Origin: Peptococcaceae bacterium CEB3
GTDB lineage: Bacteria > Bacillota > Desulfitobacteriia > Desulfitobacteriales > Desulfitobacteriaceae
Reading direction: 5' to 3'
DNA length: 64,000 bases
Assembly (NCBI GenBank): GCA_001029295.1
Contig: LDXJ01000062.1
Location: 1-64,000 of the forward strand
Positions within the stretch are counted from its first letter, which is position 1, and every line of letters starts with the position of its first letter. Made by a program: the position numbers and the translations under genes. The notes under the pieces are model-generated. The model did no database searches and was not told where the DNA came from. It worked only from the letters and a program-made list of their open reading frames with translations. Shown here piece after piece: positions 51,930 to 62,877 of the stretch.

Positions 51930-54017
51930 ATGGCGAGGGATTTTGTGTTAGAAATCGGGACAGAGGAAATTCCGGCTAAGTTCGCGCCGGATGCCCTGGG
52001 ACAACTGGCTGATCAAGCCCGGCAGAAGCTCGGGGATTTAAGATTGGCCTTTCGTGAGCTCAAGACTTATTCCGCCCCCCGGCGTTTGGCCGTGGTGCTA
52101 AAGGACTTGGCGGAAAAGCAGGAGGATTTGCAGGCCGAGGTCAAAGGGCCCGCGCTTAAGTCCGCTTATGATGCCGCGGGAAAGCCTACGAAGGCGGCCC
52201 AAGGGTTTGCCCGAGCTCAGGGGGTAAGGGTGGAAGATCTGTTTGTTCGGGAAGTCAACGGGGCTTCGTATGTTTTTGCCCGCAAAGCCGAGGCGGGACG
52301 TCTGACGATGGACATCCTGCCCACACTCTGCCCCGAGCTCATTACCGGTCTGCGTTTTCCCAAACCCATGCGTTGGGGCGATTCGGATTTTCGCTTTGCT
52401 CGTCCTATCCGTTGGCTGCTGGCTCTTTACGGGTCGGAGGTGGTTCCCTTTGAACTGGTGGGTTTGGTCTCGGGGCGGTCCTCCCGCGGACACCGGACTC
52501 TGAGCGATTGTTCCGTCGAACTGACTTCAGCGGGGGATTACCCTGAAGCCTTGAGGAAGGTCTTTGTTCTGGCGGATCCTGAGGAGCGGGGCCGGGTGAT
52601 CCGGGCCCAGATTCGGGATTTGGCGGCCGCGTCCGGAGGGAAGGCGGAAGAGGATGAAGAGCTCCTCACAGAAGTGGTGAATTTGGTCGAATATCCCACC
52701 GCTCTGCGCGGAGAAGTAGCCCAACGTTATATGCGGCTGCCGGAAGCGGTGATTACGACACCGATGCGTGACCATCAGCGCTATTTTCCGGTTCATGCCG
52801 CGGATGGGTCGTTACTTCCGTACTTTATCACCGTCCGCGACGGGAACGATTATGCTTTGACTACTGTGCGGCAAGGTAACGAAAAGGTGCTGAAAGCCCG
52901 CCTGGAGGATGCCGCCTTCTATTACCGGGAAGACCGCAAGAGTCCACTGGCCGACCACGTACCGAAACTGGAAAAAGTGGTTTACCATGAAAAGCTGGGC
53001 ACGGTGAGAGAACGGGTGGAACGGCTGCGGCTGTTGGCACGGTTCATGGGGGGGAAACTGGGATTGGGCGGAGAAAATACGGAAATTATTGATCGGACGG
53101 CTTATCTCGCCAAAGCGGATCTCGTGACCCTCATGGTCCACGATTTCCCCGAACTGCAAGGGGTTATGGGGGCGGACTACGCGGCCGCCAGCGGGGAAAA
53201 GGCCGAAGTCTGCCAAGGAATTGCGGAACACTATCAACCGCGTTTTGCCGGGGATGCGCTGCCAGCTTCTCTAGCGGGGCGGGTAGTGAGCTTGGCTGAC
53301 AAACTCGACGCTATCGTGGGGGCTTTCGCCATCGGCATTCAGCCGACAGGCTCCCAGGATCCGTATGCTCTGCGGCGTCAAGCTCAGGGAATTGTAGGCA
53401 TCCTCCTGGACGCGGAGTGGGACTTGTCCCTCAGTGAATTGTGTGAACAGGCTTATCGCGGTTTTGAGGCCCCGGACAGTGGGCTGCGGGGGGCTTTGCT
53501 GCCCCTGCCGGAAATTTTACCGGGTTTGCTGGATTTCTTCCGCCAGCGTCTGCGTTTTCTGCTCCAGGAGGACGGCTTGCTTTATGATACTGTGGACGCG
53601 GTTATGGCCCGGGACGAGGGTTTCTTCTTCCGTACAGCGCGCAAAGCCAAAGAACTGGCAGTGAGGCGGCAAAGTGTGGGATTCGCCGCTTACACCCAAG
53701 CGTACACTCGTTGTCTTAACCTGAGCAAGAAAGAGAAACCCAAGGCTGCGGACGCTAAGCGCTTGAAGGACTCGTCGGAGATCGCTTTGTCCGAGGGGAT
53801 CGGACTGCGCCGGGAGCGTTTTGATAGCCTGGTGGAGGCGGGAAGGTACGCGGCGGCTTATGAAGTGGCGGCCGAGTTGGTGCCCATGATCGAAGGGTTG
53901 TTTGACGCCGTCATGATCATGGCCGAGGATGAGGACTTGAGAAAAGCCCGCCTGGCTTTGTTGGGGCAGTGTGTGGAAATGCTCGGCTGTTTGGGAGACC
54001 TGAGCCGCTTAAATTAA
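51930..54017 (+). CDS. glyS: Glycyl-tRNA synthetase beta subunit
   Basis: The 695-residue beta chain binds tRNA-Gly. It begins ARDFVLEIGTEEIPAKFAPDAL, has ARPIRWLLALYG, and HD-like and anticodon-binding parts. ATG 51930 follows GGAGGG; the frame start at 51891 has no site. It follows glyQ by about 120 bases and shares the T-box control. Confidence 0.97.
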   Translation: MARDFVLEIGTEEIPAKFAPDALGQLADQARQKLGDLRLAFRELKTYSAPRRLAVVLKDLAEKQEDLQAEVKGPALKSAYDAAGKPTKAAQGFARAQGVRVEDLFVREVNGASYVFARKAEAGRLTMDILPTLCPELITGLRFPKPMRWGDSDFRFARPIRWLLALYGSEVVPFELVGLVSGRSSRGHRTLSDCSVELTSAGDYPEALRKVFVLADPEERGRVIRAQIRDLAAASGGKAEEDEELLTEVVNLVEYPTALRGEVAQRYMRLPEAVITTPMRDHQRYFPVHAADGSLLPYFITVRDGNDYALTTVRQGNEKVLKARLEDAAFYYREDRKSPLADHVPKLEKVVYHEKLGTVRERVERLRLLARFMGGKLGLGGENTEIIDRTAYLAKADLVTLMVHDFPELQGVMGADYAAASGEKAEVCQGIAEHYQPRFAGDALPASLAGRVVSLADKLDAIVGAFAIGIQPTGSQDPYALRRQAQGIVGILLDAEWDLSLSELCEQAYRGFEAPDSGLRGALLPLPEILPGLLDFFRQRLRFLLQEDGLLYDTVDAVMARDEGFFFRTARKAKELAVRRQSVGFAAYTQAYTRCLNLSKKEKPKAADAKRLKDSSEIALSEGIGLRRERFDSLVEAGRYAAAYEVAAELVPMIEGLFDAVMIMAEDEDLRKARLALLGQCVEMLGCLGDLSRLN

Positions 54018-54276
54018 AAGCCCTAAGGTGCAGCTGCCGCGAGGGAAAAGAAGTTGGGGGTTGACGCGAAAAAGATTCACGCGAAAAAGATTCAGCAGGA
54101 AAGCAGGAAAAAAGGAAATTATGTTGAATAATTAAGGAGTATGGGCCATATAGTATGGCACATTGGGCCCGACCTGGGTACTGAGAGGCAGGGGTTGTGA
54201 AGTCGGCATGAGGACCCGGTCATAAGAGATCAACGGGATGGAATGGGGCCGTTCGTATTTTTAGGGCAATGAGGAT

Positions 54277-54921
54277 GTGAAATGGTTGGAATTGACGGAG
54301 CGCCAAGCGCATATCGTAGAGATTGTCAAAGAATCCAGTCCGATTACCGGGGAACAGATTGCGGCCCGTTTGGCTTTGACACGTGCCACCTTGCGCCCCG
54401 ATCTTACGATTTTAACCATGACGGGGCTCTTGGAGGCCAGGCCGCGGGTCGGCTATTTTTACCGCGAGAAACATGAGCCCTCACCGGTGGCGGAGCGCCT
54501 GCGCAGGATCCGGGTGGGGGACTTCAAGTCCATGCCTGCCGTCGTCCGAGAAAATGTGAGTATTTACGAAGCGATCGTCGCCATGTTTACCCAAAACGTC
54601 GGCAGCTTGATTGTAATTACGGAAGATCGGGTTCTGGCCGGGATGGTTTCCCGCAAGGACCTGCTCAAAGCCGCTCTGGGCAAAAACGACTTGCGGCAGG
54701 TACCGGTCGGAGTGATTATGACCAGAATGCCCAACATCGTCATGACAACTCCGGATGAGCCGGTGCTGGACGCGGCCAGAAAACTGGTCCAGCATCAGGT
54801 TGACAGCCTCCCCGTGGTGGAGGGCTTCATCGATGAACAGGGTGACGAACGCTACGAGGTCGTGGGTCGCTTTACCAAGACCAATATTTCGAAGCTTTTT
54901 CTCGATATTGGGAGTGCGTGA
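54277..54921 (+). CDS. ccpN: CcpN-like repressor (HTH plus CBS domains)
   Basis: A 214-residue repressor with a winged helix (TERQAHIVEIVKESSPITGEQIAARL, LTRATLRPDLTILTMTGLLEARPRVGYF) and two CBS domains, which bind nucleotides. The Bacillus homologue controls gluconeogenic genes (gapB, pckA); next to ppsR and ppdK this one likely controls the PEP/pyruvate node. GTG 54277 is used, by match to homologues; the ribosome site is close. The 260 bases before it carry a 15-base direct repeat (ACGCGAAAAAGATTC) at about 54063-54092. Confidence 0.93.
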   Translation: MKWLELTERQAHIVEIVKESSPITGEQIAARLALTRATLRPDLTILTMTGLLEARPRVGYFYREKHEPSPVAERLRRIRVGDFKSMPAVVRENVSIYEAIVAMFTQNVGSLIVITEDRVLAGMVSRKDLLKAALGKNDLRQVPVGVIMTRMPNIVMTTPDEPVLDAARKLVQHQVDSLPVVEGFIDEQGDERYEVVGRFTKTNISKLFLDIGSA

Positions 54922-55021
54922 TGTCCCGGCAACCGGGGGTCAGAAGCACCACAGGGGCCGGGGCGGCAGCGGATGAAAATTATTTCGGGCCGAATAAAGA
55001 GTTAGGATCGGGGGTTGAGTA

Positions 55022-55843
55022 GTGACGACACAGATGCCGGTCATCTACGTGATTTCAGACGCTTTGGGAGAGACCGCGGAGTTTGTCAGCCGGGCGGCGG
55101 CTGCTCAGTTCAGCGGGGTCAGGACGCGGATCCGGCGGGTTCCGTATGTCAGAGATGAGGTCCATCTGGACGAAATACTCGAGGAAGCGGTTCATGACCA
55201 GGCCATCGTGGTTTATACCCTGGTTTTGCTGGGATTACGCAACCACCTGGAACAAAGGGCAAAAGAGGTGAGCCTGCAGACGGTGGATATTTTGGGGCCG
55301 CTCATAGGGGCCATTTCCGTCCAAACGGGTCTCGATCCCAGTCACATTCCGAGTATCATTCACCGCTTGGATGAGCAATATTTCCGTAAAGTCGAAGCCA
55401 TTGAATTTGCCGTGAAATATGATGACGGCAAAGATCCCCGGGGGGCTCTTTACGCCGACGTTGTCTTGATCGGGGTTTCCCGGACATCCAAGACCCCGCT
55501 CAGCATGTATCTTGCCCACAAAGGAATCAAGGCGGCGAATATTCCCTTGGTGCCGGAGGTGACGCCTCCGGAGGAGCTTTTCGCCATACCGGTGCATAAA
55601 ATCGTCGGCTTGACGCTCCGGCCCGACATGTTGAACCTGATCCGGACGGAGCGCTTGAAGACCCTGGGTCTGGGCGCCTCGGCGGACTATGCCAGCCTCG
55701 AACGCATCGTGCGGGAACTGGAGTATGCCCGCAATATCATGAAGAAAATCGGCTGCCGGATTATCGACGCCACTGGCAAAGCGGTCGAAGAGACTGCCAG
55801 TATGGTGTTGGATATAATGTATAGGGGGGAGAGGCGTGACTAA
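55022..55843 (+). CDS. ppsR: PPDK regulatory protein (kinase/pyrophosphorylase)
   Basis: A DUF299 protein that switches pyruvate phosphate dikinase off by ADP-dependent phosphorylation of a threonine and on by pyrophosphorolysis. The 273-residue protein has the P-loop-like GVSRTSKT (151-158) and the C-terminal YARNIMKKIGCRIID. GTG 55022. It overlaps ppdK by eight bases, its expected partner. Confidence 0.96.
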   Translation: MTTQMPVIYVISDALGETAEFVSRAAAAQFSGVRTRIRRVPYVRDEVHLDEILEEAVHDQAIVVYTLVLLGLRNHLEQRAKEVSLQTVDILGPLIGAISVQTGLDPSHIPSIIHRLDEQYFRKVEAIEFAVKYDDGKDPRGALYADVVLIGVSRTSKTPLSMYLAHKGIKAANIPLVPEVTPPEELFAIPVHKIVGLTLRPDMLNLIRTERLKTLGLGASADYASLERIVRELEYARNIMKKIGCRIIDATGKAVEETASMVLDIMYRGERRD

Positions 55844-58463
55844 GTACGTTTATTTGTTCAAGGAAGGCAAGGCTTCCATGAAAGACCTCTTGGGAGGAAA
55901 AGGAGCCAATTTGGCCGAAATGACCAATATCGGCCTGCCTGTGCCGCCGGGTTTCACGATCACCACGGAAGCCTGCAATGTGTACACTCAAACGGGAGAT
56001 TTTCCGGAAACCCTGGCGGAACAGATCGAACCGGCGCTCGCAAACCTGGAGTCCGCGACAGGAAAGCGCTTTGGCGATGCCAAGAATCCCCTTTTGGTTT
56101 CCGTGCGCTCGGGAGCCAAGTTTTCCATGCCGGGGATGATGGATACCATTCTCAATCTCGGGCTCAATGACGAAACGGTTCTGGGAGTGGTGGAACTCAC
56201 CCAAGATGAGCGTTTCGCCTACGATTGCTACCGCCGCTTTGTCCAGATGTTCGGCAACGTGGTGCTCGGGGTTGAACATCACGATTTTGAAAGTATTTTG
56301 GAGAGAGCCAAGGCAAAACAGGATGTGCGCTATGATTCCGAGCTTTCGGCTCCGAGTCTGAAATGGATGGTCACGGAATACCAGAAACTCATCAGGCACA
56401 GCACCGGCAAACCATTCCCTCAAGATCCGAAAGTTCAGTTGAACGAAGCAATTCGGGCGGTGTTCCGTTCATGGGATAATGACCGGGCTATTGTTTACCG
56501 TAAGATTAACAATATTCCGGACGACATCGGCACGGCGGTGAATGTCCAATCCATGGTTTTCGGCAATATGGGCAATGACTCCGGAACGGGCGTGGCTTTC
56601 ACCCGCAACCCTTCGACCGGGGAAAAGAAACTCTACGGCGAATATCTCATGAATGCCCAAGGTGAGGATGTGGTGGCGGGGATTCGCACGCCCCAACCCA
56701 TCGCCAGTCTGGCGAACGAAAATCCGGCTGTTTTCGAGCAGTTTGTCGAGATTTCCACGCGTTTGGAGCAGCACTACCGGGATATGCAGGATATTGAATT
56801 CACGATTGAGCGCGGCAAGCTCTACATGTTGCAGACCCGCAACGGCAAGAGAACCGCGCCCGCCGCGATTCGGGTGGCCGTGGAGCTTTGCCGGGAAGGC
56901 CTTATCGGCAAAGAGGAAGCCATCCGCAGGATTGAACCCGGACAGCTTGATCAGCTTCTGCATCGCCGTATGGATCCGGCGGCTAAGCTGGAGGTTCTGG
57001 CCACAGGCTTACCGGCTTCCCCCGGCGCGGCTTCCGGCAAGATCGTCTTAGACGCCGATCGGGCCGAAAAAGTGGCCGGTTCCGGGGAAAAAGTGATCTT
57101 AGTGCGCACGGAGACGACTCCGGACGACATCCATGGCATTCTGGCGGCTCAGGGGATTTTGACCAGCCGGGGCGGAATGACGAGCCACGCGGCCGTGGTG
57201 GCCCGGCACATGGGGAAACCGGCTGTCTGCGGCTGCGAAGCGCTCAGGATTGATTACGCGGAGCGCAACGTACAAATTGAGGAGGAAGTTTATCCGGAAG
57301 GGACGGTCATTTCCATCGACGGGGCCACTGGGCGGGTCATCCGCGGACTCGTGCCCATGATCGACCCCGAACTCAGCGCCGAATTCAAGGAGATCCTGGA
57401 TTGGGCCGATGAAATTCGCCGCCTGAAAGTCCTGGCGAATGCCGATACCCCCAAAGATGCCCAAAAAGCCAGGGATTTTGGGGCTCAGGGAATTGGCTTG
57501 TGCCGGACCGAACACATGTTTATGGATCCTGTCCGGATACCCATCGTCCAGGACATGATCCTGGCGCAAAATCTGTCGGAACGCGAGGATGCCCTGGCCA
57601 AACTACTGCCGATGCAGGAAGAAGACTTCTACGGCATTCTTAAGGCGATGCACGGGCTGCCGGTTGTCATTCGCCTGCTGGATCCGCCGCTGCACGAATT
57701 CCTGCCCAACGCGGAAGATCTGATCGTGGAAATCACGGAGTTAAAGCTGACCGGCAAGGACCCGGACGCCCTGCGTGCCAAAGAAGTCCTCCTGCGCAAA
57801 ATCCGCGCCCTGTCCGAACTGAACCCCATGCTCGGCCATCGCGGCTGTCGCCTCGGGATCACGTTCCCCGAGATTTACGCTATGCAGGCGAGGGCCATTT
57901 TCCAAGCCGCCGCCCGTTTGGTCAAGGAAGGGTTTGACATTCATCCCGAAGTCATGATCCCGCTGGTCATTCATAAGAGAGAACTGGAAACGCTGCGCAA
58001 GCTGACGGAGGAGACGGCCGCTTCGGTCATGGAGGAGCGAAACGTACGCTTCGAGTACAAGGTGGGCACGATGATAGAGGTTCCGCGCGCGGCTCTCACG
58101 GCGGACGAAATCGGAAGTGCGGCGGATTTCTTCTCCTTCGGGACCAACGATCTGACCCAAACCACCCTCGGTTTCTCGCGTGATGACGCGGAAGGCAAAT
58201 TCCTTCACGCGTATCTCGAGCAGCACATTCTCGCCAACAATCCTTTTGCCGTTCTGGACCGACCGGGTGTGGGCAAGCTCATGCAAATGGCCGTGGAGCT
58301 GGGGCGGAGAGCCAACCCTAAGCTTGAGCTGGGAATCTGCGGTGAACACGGGGGAGAACCCTCTTCGATCGAGTTCTGTCATATGATCGGACTGGATTAT
58401 GTTTCCTGCTCACCCTTTAGGGTACCCATCGCGCGTTTGGCGGCGGCTCAGGCCAACCATTAA
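55836..58463 (+). CDS. ppdK: Pyruvate phosphate dikinase
   Basis: PPDK interconverts pyruvate, ATP and phosphate with PEP, AMP and pyrophosphate. The 875-residue protein has the nucleotide-binding domain (GGKGANLAEMTNIGLPVPPGFT at its start), the phospho-His domain with H451 and regulatory T449 in GGMTSHAAV, and a TIM barrel ending in CGEHGGEP. The partner ppsR acts on the threonine next to the phospho-His. Confidence 0.99.
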   Translation: MTKYVYLFKEGKASMKDLLGGKGANLAEMTNIGLPVPPGFTITTEACNVYTQTGDFPETLAEQIEPALANLESATGKRFGDAKNPLLVSVRSGAKFSMPGMMDTILNLGLNDETVLGVVELTQDERFAYDCYRRFVQMFGNVVLGVEHHDFESILERAKAKQDVRYDSELSAPSLKWMVTEYQKLIRHSTGKPFPQDPKVQLNEAIRAVFRSWDNDRAIVYRKINNIPDDIGTAVNVQSMVFGNMGNDSGTGVAFTRNPSTGEKKLYGEYLMNAQGEDVVAGIRTPQPIASLANENPAVFEQFVEISTRLEQHYRDMQDIEFTIERGKLYMLQTRNGKRTAPAAIRVAVELCREGLIGKEEAIRRIEPGQLDQLLHRRMDPAAKLEVLATGLPASPGAASGKIVLDADRAEKVAGSGEKVILVRTETTPDDIHGILAAQGILTSRGGMTSHAAVVARHMGKPAVCGCEALRIDYAERNVQIEEEVYPEGTVISIDGATGRVIRGLVPMIDPELSAEFKEILDWADEIRRLKVLANADTPKDAQKARDFGAQGIGLCRTEHMFMDPVRIPIVQDMILAQNLSEREDALAKLLPMQEEDFYGILKAMHGLPVVIRLLDPPLHEFLPNAEDLIVEITELKLTGKDPDALRAKEVLLRKIRALSELNPMLGHRGCRLGITFPEIYAMQARAIFQAAARLVKEGFDIHPEVMIPLVIHKRELETLRKLTEETAASVMEERNVRFEYKVGTMIEVPRAALTADEIGSAADFFSFGTNDLTQTTLGFSRDDAEGKFLHAYLEQHILANNPFAVLDRPGVGKLMQMAVELGRRANPKLELGICGEHGGEPSSIEFCHMIGLDYVSCSPFRVPIARLAAAQANH

Positions 58464-58811
58464 GGCTCGGTTGATTCAGGCGTGAGACTCCCGCTTCTAC
58501 AAGTGGGAGGGGTTCCGACGGGGGGGCACGGCTTCCGTACCGCGCGGCTGGTGAGGCTCAGTAAGGCGAAGACAGGAGGATTTTCCCAAGGGGAGGGGAA
58601 TTCCTCCTGTCTCTTTGTGCTGGCATCGCCAAACGGTTTAAGGGCTGAGGGTGAGTAACGCCGAAGCCGCACCCTGTCAGAGGATGAACCAATGCGGGAG
58701 ACGATCAGGCTTGAAAAGAGATTGCGCGGCCGGGCAGGTTTTCTGCCCGGCGTTGTGATAAAATGGGGTTGCCTGAGTCGGTTGGAAGCAATTTTCGTAG
58801 GGGTGAGCGGG
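58464..58811 (+). terminator. ppdK-dgt gap with perfect terminator hairpin at 58571-58611
   Basis: GACAGGAGGA (58571-58580) pairs with TCCTCCTGTC (58602-58611) and TCTTT follows. A second hairpin (CTCCCGCTT/AAGTGGGAG, 58488-58509) directly after ppdK resembles some IS605-family right-end hairpins; I do not call an element there. Nothing else is seen in the 350 bases. Confidence 0.8.
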
Positions 58812-59798
58812 ATGGAAATGATTCGCCAACGTACGGAACGAGAAGAAGAGGAGAGGCTTTCTCCCCTGGCGGCAAAAAGTGCTCCGGCCGAACGCCGGCG
58901 GCCGGAAATCGAGTGTACGATCCGGACCAAATTCCAAAGGGATCGGGATAGAATCCTGCACAGCAAGCCGTTTCGACGCCTCAAACACAAGACACAGGTC
59001 TATATCGCGCCCAGCGGCGACCACTACAGAACCCGAATGACGCATAGCCTGGAAGTTTCGCAAATTTGCCGCACCATCGGCCGGGGGCTTAGGCTCAATG
59101 AAGATCTGATCGAGGGGATTGCCCTCGGGCACGACGTGGGCCACACCCCTTTCGGACACGTGGGAGAAGAGGCTTTGCGTGAAATAATCGGTCACTTTGA
59201 GCACAATGAACAGTCGATTCGGATGCTTACGGTTTTGGTCAATGAAGGGCGGGGGTTAAATCTGACCGAACCGGTTCTCGACGGAATTCTCAATCACACC
59301 GGAGACGGAATTCCCCGGACTTTGGAAGGGCAGATTGTCAAGATCGGCGACAGGATCGCCTATCTTTGCCACGATTATGACGACGCCCTGCGGGCGGGCC
59401 TGCTGACGCCGAGGGAGCTTCCCGAGAACGTGCGCGCCATCTTCGGGGAGACTCCCAGCCGCATGATCACGACGATGGTCGTGGACATGATCGCGGCTTC
59501 TACCGACCGGAACGCGATCCGGCAATCCGAAACGATTGCCGTGACCATGGGGGAGTTGCGGGCTTTTATGTTCAGCCGGGTTTATAATTGTGAGCGCCTT
59601 ATGGAAGAGAGGCGCAAAGGAAAATACGTCGTGCAGGCCCTCTTTGACTATTACCGGAGACACTTGGAAAAGTTGCCGCCCGGCTATTTGAGTTGGGCCG
59701 AGGAGGATGAAACCAAGGCAGTCGTCGATTATATTTCCGGATTGACGGATAATTACGCTATCGATTTGTTCCAGACTATATTCGTCCCCCGCCACTGA
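58812..59798 (+). CDS. dgt: Deoxyguanosinetriphosphate triphosphohydrolase-like protein
   Basis: A 328-residue HD-domain dNTP triphosphohydrolase of the dgt group. The HD site is made of THSLEVSQI, GHDVGHTPFGH and the later IGDRIAYLCHDYDDA. ATG 58812 is close to a GGGGTGAG site; the longer frame from 58692 is unsupported. It lies before dnaG, a standard place in Clostridia. Confidence 0.95.
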   Translation: MEMIRQRTEREEEERLSPLAAKSAPAERRRPEIECTIRTKFQRDRDRILHSKPFRRLKHKTQVYIAPSGDHYRTRMTHSLEVSQICRTIGRGLRLNEDLIEGIALGHDVGHTPFGHVGEEALREIIGHFEHNEQSIRMLTVLVNEGRGLNLTEPVLDGILNHTGDGIPRTLEGQIVKIGDRIAYLCHDYDDALRAGLLTPRELPENVRAIFGETPSRMITTMVVDMIAASTDRNAIRQSETIAVTMGELRAFMFSRVYNCERLMEERRKGKYVVQALFDYYRRHLEKLPPGYLSWAEEDETKAVVDYISGLTDNYAIDLFQTIFVPRH

Positions 59799-59945
59799 GG
59801 CACGATCAACCGGGCTTGATCTCCGGGGAAGCCACCTGCCCGCCCGGCATCCCCAATTCCAGGATTCCGGTTTTGAGCGCGTGTGGTGCCAGATACGCTT
59901 GCCCAGGCCCTCCCTTTGGACCCCGATTGAGGTCTTAAGTGGGGG

Positions 59946-60545
59946 TTAGCTTTTGAGTACGCTCTTGTCAAATTTGAGGGGCTGAGTCGTGTCCAGTTGG
60001 GACAGGATAGCATCTTGCTTCTGGCCATTGAGGAGGAGCTGAACAGATTTCACATCGGGGAGGGATGTGAGAGAGTCTACGATGCTATAGATCGTCGCTA
60101 ATTCCCCGCTCGAACCCCCTTTGAAATTGCTTCGGAACTCGGGAGAGAGGTCGACCGTTGCGACACCGTTCTTGACGGAAGCACCGAGAAGTTTGGTTCC
60201 GCTCGGCAGGGGGTCAGGCCAGCCGGAAGGAGGGTTTTGCAGTTCGGCAAAAATCGCCTTAATTACGGCCCCATCCGTCACAGTAGCTTGGCGGCGGACG
60301 GGGGCCAGGCCGGAAGCGTTCGGGGTAGGGAAGTAGAGAGTCAGGTCGACCTGTTTGGTGGCCGACTGAGAAGAAGGGGACTGCGGCGGGACAGCCTGGG
60401 ACGGAGGGGTTCCTGCGGGTGCTGTGGTCGCCGTTTTATTAGGAGTACCGGTGGAGGCGGGCGTCTGGTTGCAGGCCGTGAGGACCAAGGGGCTGAGCAA
60501 AAGGAGAAGAGCCAGTGCGAAAAATACCGTTTTTCTGCGAGCCAT
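59946..60545 (-). CDS. GerMN domain lipoprotein
   Basis: A 199-residue lipoprotein with signal peptide and lipobox LTAC (C25), a T/P/S-rich linker, and one GerMN domain (residues 65-190: DLTLYFPTPNASGL, GVATVDLSPEF, SVQLLLNGQK). GerM in Bacillus acts at the septum during sporulation; here the function is inferred. It is convergent with dgt and divergent from dnaG. Confidence 0.92.
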   Translation of the reverse strand: MARRKTVFFALALLLLLSPLVLTACNQTPASTGTPNKTATTAPAGTPPSQAVPPQSPSSQSATKQVDLTLYFPTPNASGLAPVRRQATVTDGAVIKAIFAELQNPPSGWPDPLPSGTKLLGASVKNGVATVDLSPEFRSNFKGGSSGELATIYSIVDSLTSLPDVKSVQLLLNGQKQDAILSQLDTTQPLKFDKSVLKS

Positions 60546-60974
60546 AAAAATCCCTGCCTTTTCACGTTAATCTTTGACCATAGCTCGAATAAATTGGTGA
60601 AAGGGAAGTTGAGACACGTCTGAAAAAACTTTATAGAATAAGGAGGATTTAGGGAGCCTTAAGTAGAATTATACTCTTTCCGACGGGAAGAGGCGCGCCA
60701 AAACTTTTAGAACCATCTCCCCTCCGGAGGGTTGCGGAACAGAATCATTTTGCCACACGACCCCAGGGAGGACCCTAAGTTTCTTTCGCATCGTGAAAGT
60801 TGTACTTTCTAAAGAGGGAAAAGAGGATTCCGGAGATTTTTGGCGAAGAATCTTAGTAGAATGGGTTGACAAATTCCTGTGATTATGGCAGGACATCCCG
60901 ACCGGAACTAACGATTTTAACGGGCACAGTTGAAAATATCTGCGATTACGGCAAGACGCGAAAGGCCGAGCAAT
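60546..60974. other. Divergent gap between the GerMN gene and dnaG, with a weak minus-strand ORF
   Basis: Promoters for both genes should lie here. TTGACA occurs at 60865-60870 but no -10 is well placed. A minus-strand frame of 40 codons (60791-60669, beginning MRKKLRVLPGVVWQND) looks plausible but has no clear ribosome site; I do not call it. GAAAGT/ACTTTC around TGT forms a palindrome at about 60795. Confidence 0.4.
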
Positions 60975-62831
60975 GTGGATGCACATATTCCTGAAGAAAT
61001 ACTTGACGAAATACGAGTGCGCACAGACATTTTGGACGTTATCTCTGAATATGTTTCTGTGCAGCGGAAAGGGAAAAACTATTTGGGTCTCTGCCCCTTT
61101 CACTCCGAAAAGACACCCAGTTTTACAGTGACTCCGGATAAGCAGATATTTTACTGCTTTGGTTGCCACGTGGGGGGGGATGTTTTTGCCTTCTTAATGA
61201 AAAAGGAAGGCTGGACATTTGTCGAAGCAGCGCAACATCTGGCCCGCAGGCAGGGAATGGTTCTTCCGGAGAAAAGCCTCTCCCTCGAGGAGCAAGAGAA
61301 ACGCAAGAAAAAGAAGCGTTGGGAAGAAATCCAGGAGTTGTCGGCCAACTATTTTCATACTATGTTACTGGAGCATGCGGAAGGAGGACCCGGACGGGCC
61401 TATTTTGCCAAACGGGGTATTGACCGCGATATGGTGGTCGCGTTCCGTCTGGGATATGCTCCGAACCGTTGGGACGGCCTTTTGCGAGCCCTGAGTCTGC
61501 AGGGTGTCAGTCCGAGGGAACTGGCGGACGCCGGGCTTGTCATTGAGAAAGCGCAGACCCCGGGCCAGTACTATGACCGCTTTCGCAACCGAGTCATCTT
61601 CAGTATTCTGGACAGTCGTGGATATCCGGTAGCTTTTGGAGGCAGAGTCCTTGACGATTCCCTGCCGAAATACCTCAATTCCCCCGAAACACCCTTCTTC
61701 AGCAAAGGACAGAGTCTCTACGGAATGAATAAGGCTGCTCAGGGAATTCGCGCCGCGGGATTCGCGTTGCTGGCCGAGGGGTATATGGACGTTCTGGCGC
61801 TCCAACAAGCCGGATTCGCCAATGCGGTCGCTTCTCTTGGGACGGCACTGACAAGGGAGCAAGCGAAACTCCTGCGCAGACACACGGGGCGGGTTGTGAT
61901 CGTTTATGACTCGGATGCGGCCGGGACCCAGGCAACTCTCAGAGCCGCGGTGCTTCTTGGGGAAGCGGGTTTGCGGGTGGAAGTCCTGCGTTTGACAGGT
62001 GCCAAAGATCCGGATGAGTTCCTGCGCACACATGGATATGACGCTTTTAAGAGTAGTTTAACCCAAACTCAGACATATGTCGAGTTTAAGTATCAGATAA
62101 TAACGAAGGAAATTCTACCCGAGGGCATTTTGGGCAAGGCGGACGTGGTGGCCAAACTGGCCCCCGACATTCGCAAGACCGTCAGTCCGGTGGAGAGGGA
62201 GGGGTACGAACGATTCTTAAGCGAGCAACTGGGGCTCTCTCTGGAAGCGATACAGCGCGAGATCGCAAAAAACGGAGGGCAAGGGCCCGACAAAGCCCAA
62301 AAACAGGAATATTCTCCCGATGAACAGGATATTTCTGTAAAAAACAGGGATAATATCAATAGGTATGTTCTATCCGGAGAACGGTCGTCCGGGCAGTTCC
62401 CGAACCCACCCGTGGAGCCGCGGCGTTGCCGGGCCGAACGGCACATTTTACGGCTGGTCCTGGAAGATTCTTCCCTGCTTTCCCGGGTTGAAAATGAGCT
62501 TGGTCCAAAGTTTTGTACGGTTCCGGCACACCAGGAGATTCTCGATCGAATACGGCAGACGCCTGCGGTCGACGCTTTCTCGGATGTGGGCAGGGATTTG
62601 AGCGAAGGGACCGAGAATCGGCTCGCGGGTATTATGGCGGAAGACATCGACCTGAGTAAAAGGGGAAAGTTGCTGGCGGATTGCATTCAGGTAATCCTGC
62701 AGGCCCGTGAGGAAGAGAAAGTCGAAGAGCTTCAGACGCGTATGGCGGCTTTGGAAAGATCCGGTGACATAGCCGGGGCGATGGCTTTGTTAAAAGAGAT
62801 AGGAGAGCGGTTAAAACGTGGCGAACAATAA
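60975..62831 (+). CDS. dnaG: DNA primase
   Basis: DnaG makes RNA primers for replication. The protein has the CHC2 zinc finger ([22 protein letters not shown]), the catalytic core with TOPRIM ([29 protein letters not shown]) and the C-terminal helicase-binding domain. Homology begins at [12 protein letters not shown], so GTG 60975 (AAAGG nine bases before) is preferred to TTG 60930. rpoD follows 46 bases on, the macromolecular-synthesis order without rpsU, which lies elsewhere. Confidence 0.96.
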   Translation: MDAHIPEEILDEIRVRTDILDVISEYVSVQRKGKNYLGLCPFHSEKTPSFTVTPDKQIFYCFGCHVGGDVFAFLMKKEGWTFVEAAQHLARRQGMVLPEKSLSLEEQEKRKKKKRWEEIQELSANYFHTMLLEHAEGGPGRAYFAKRGIDRDMVVAFRLGYAPNRWDGLLRALSLQGVSPRELADAGLVIEKAQTPGQYYDRFRNRVIFSILDSRGYPVAFGGRVLDDSLPKYLNSPETPFFSKGQSLYGMNKAAQGIRAAGFALLAEGYMDVLALQQAGFANAVASLGTALTREQAKLLRRHTGRVVIVYDSDAAGTQATLRAAVLLGEAGLRVEVLRLTGAKDPDEFLRTHGYDAFKSSLTQTQTYVEFKYQIITKEILPEGILGKADVVAKLAPDIRKTVSPVEREGYERFLSEQLGLSLEAIQREIAKNGGQGPDKAQKQEYSPDEQDISVKNRDNINRYVLSGERSSGQFPNPPVEPRRCRAERHILRLVLEDSSLLSRVENELGPKFCTVPAHQEILDRIRQTPAVDAFSDVGRDLSEGTENRLAGIMAEDIDLSKRGKLLADCIQVILQAREEEKVEELQTRMAALERSGDIAGAMALLKEIGERLKRGEQ

Positions 62832-62877
62832 GGTGATGAGTATCCAGGAAAAAGACCCGAGGGAAGGAGGGAATCCG

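Noticed and set aside
58488-58509. Right end of a second IS605-type element after ppdK
   Set aside because: Only the hairpin is similar; no tnpB sequence lies upstream and no TCAA-type end follows.
60669-60791. 40-residue minus-strand ORF upstream of the GerMN gene
   Set aside because: No ribosome site and no recognisable family; kept only as a remark.
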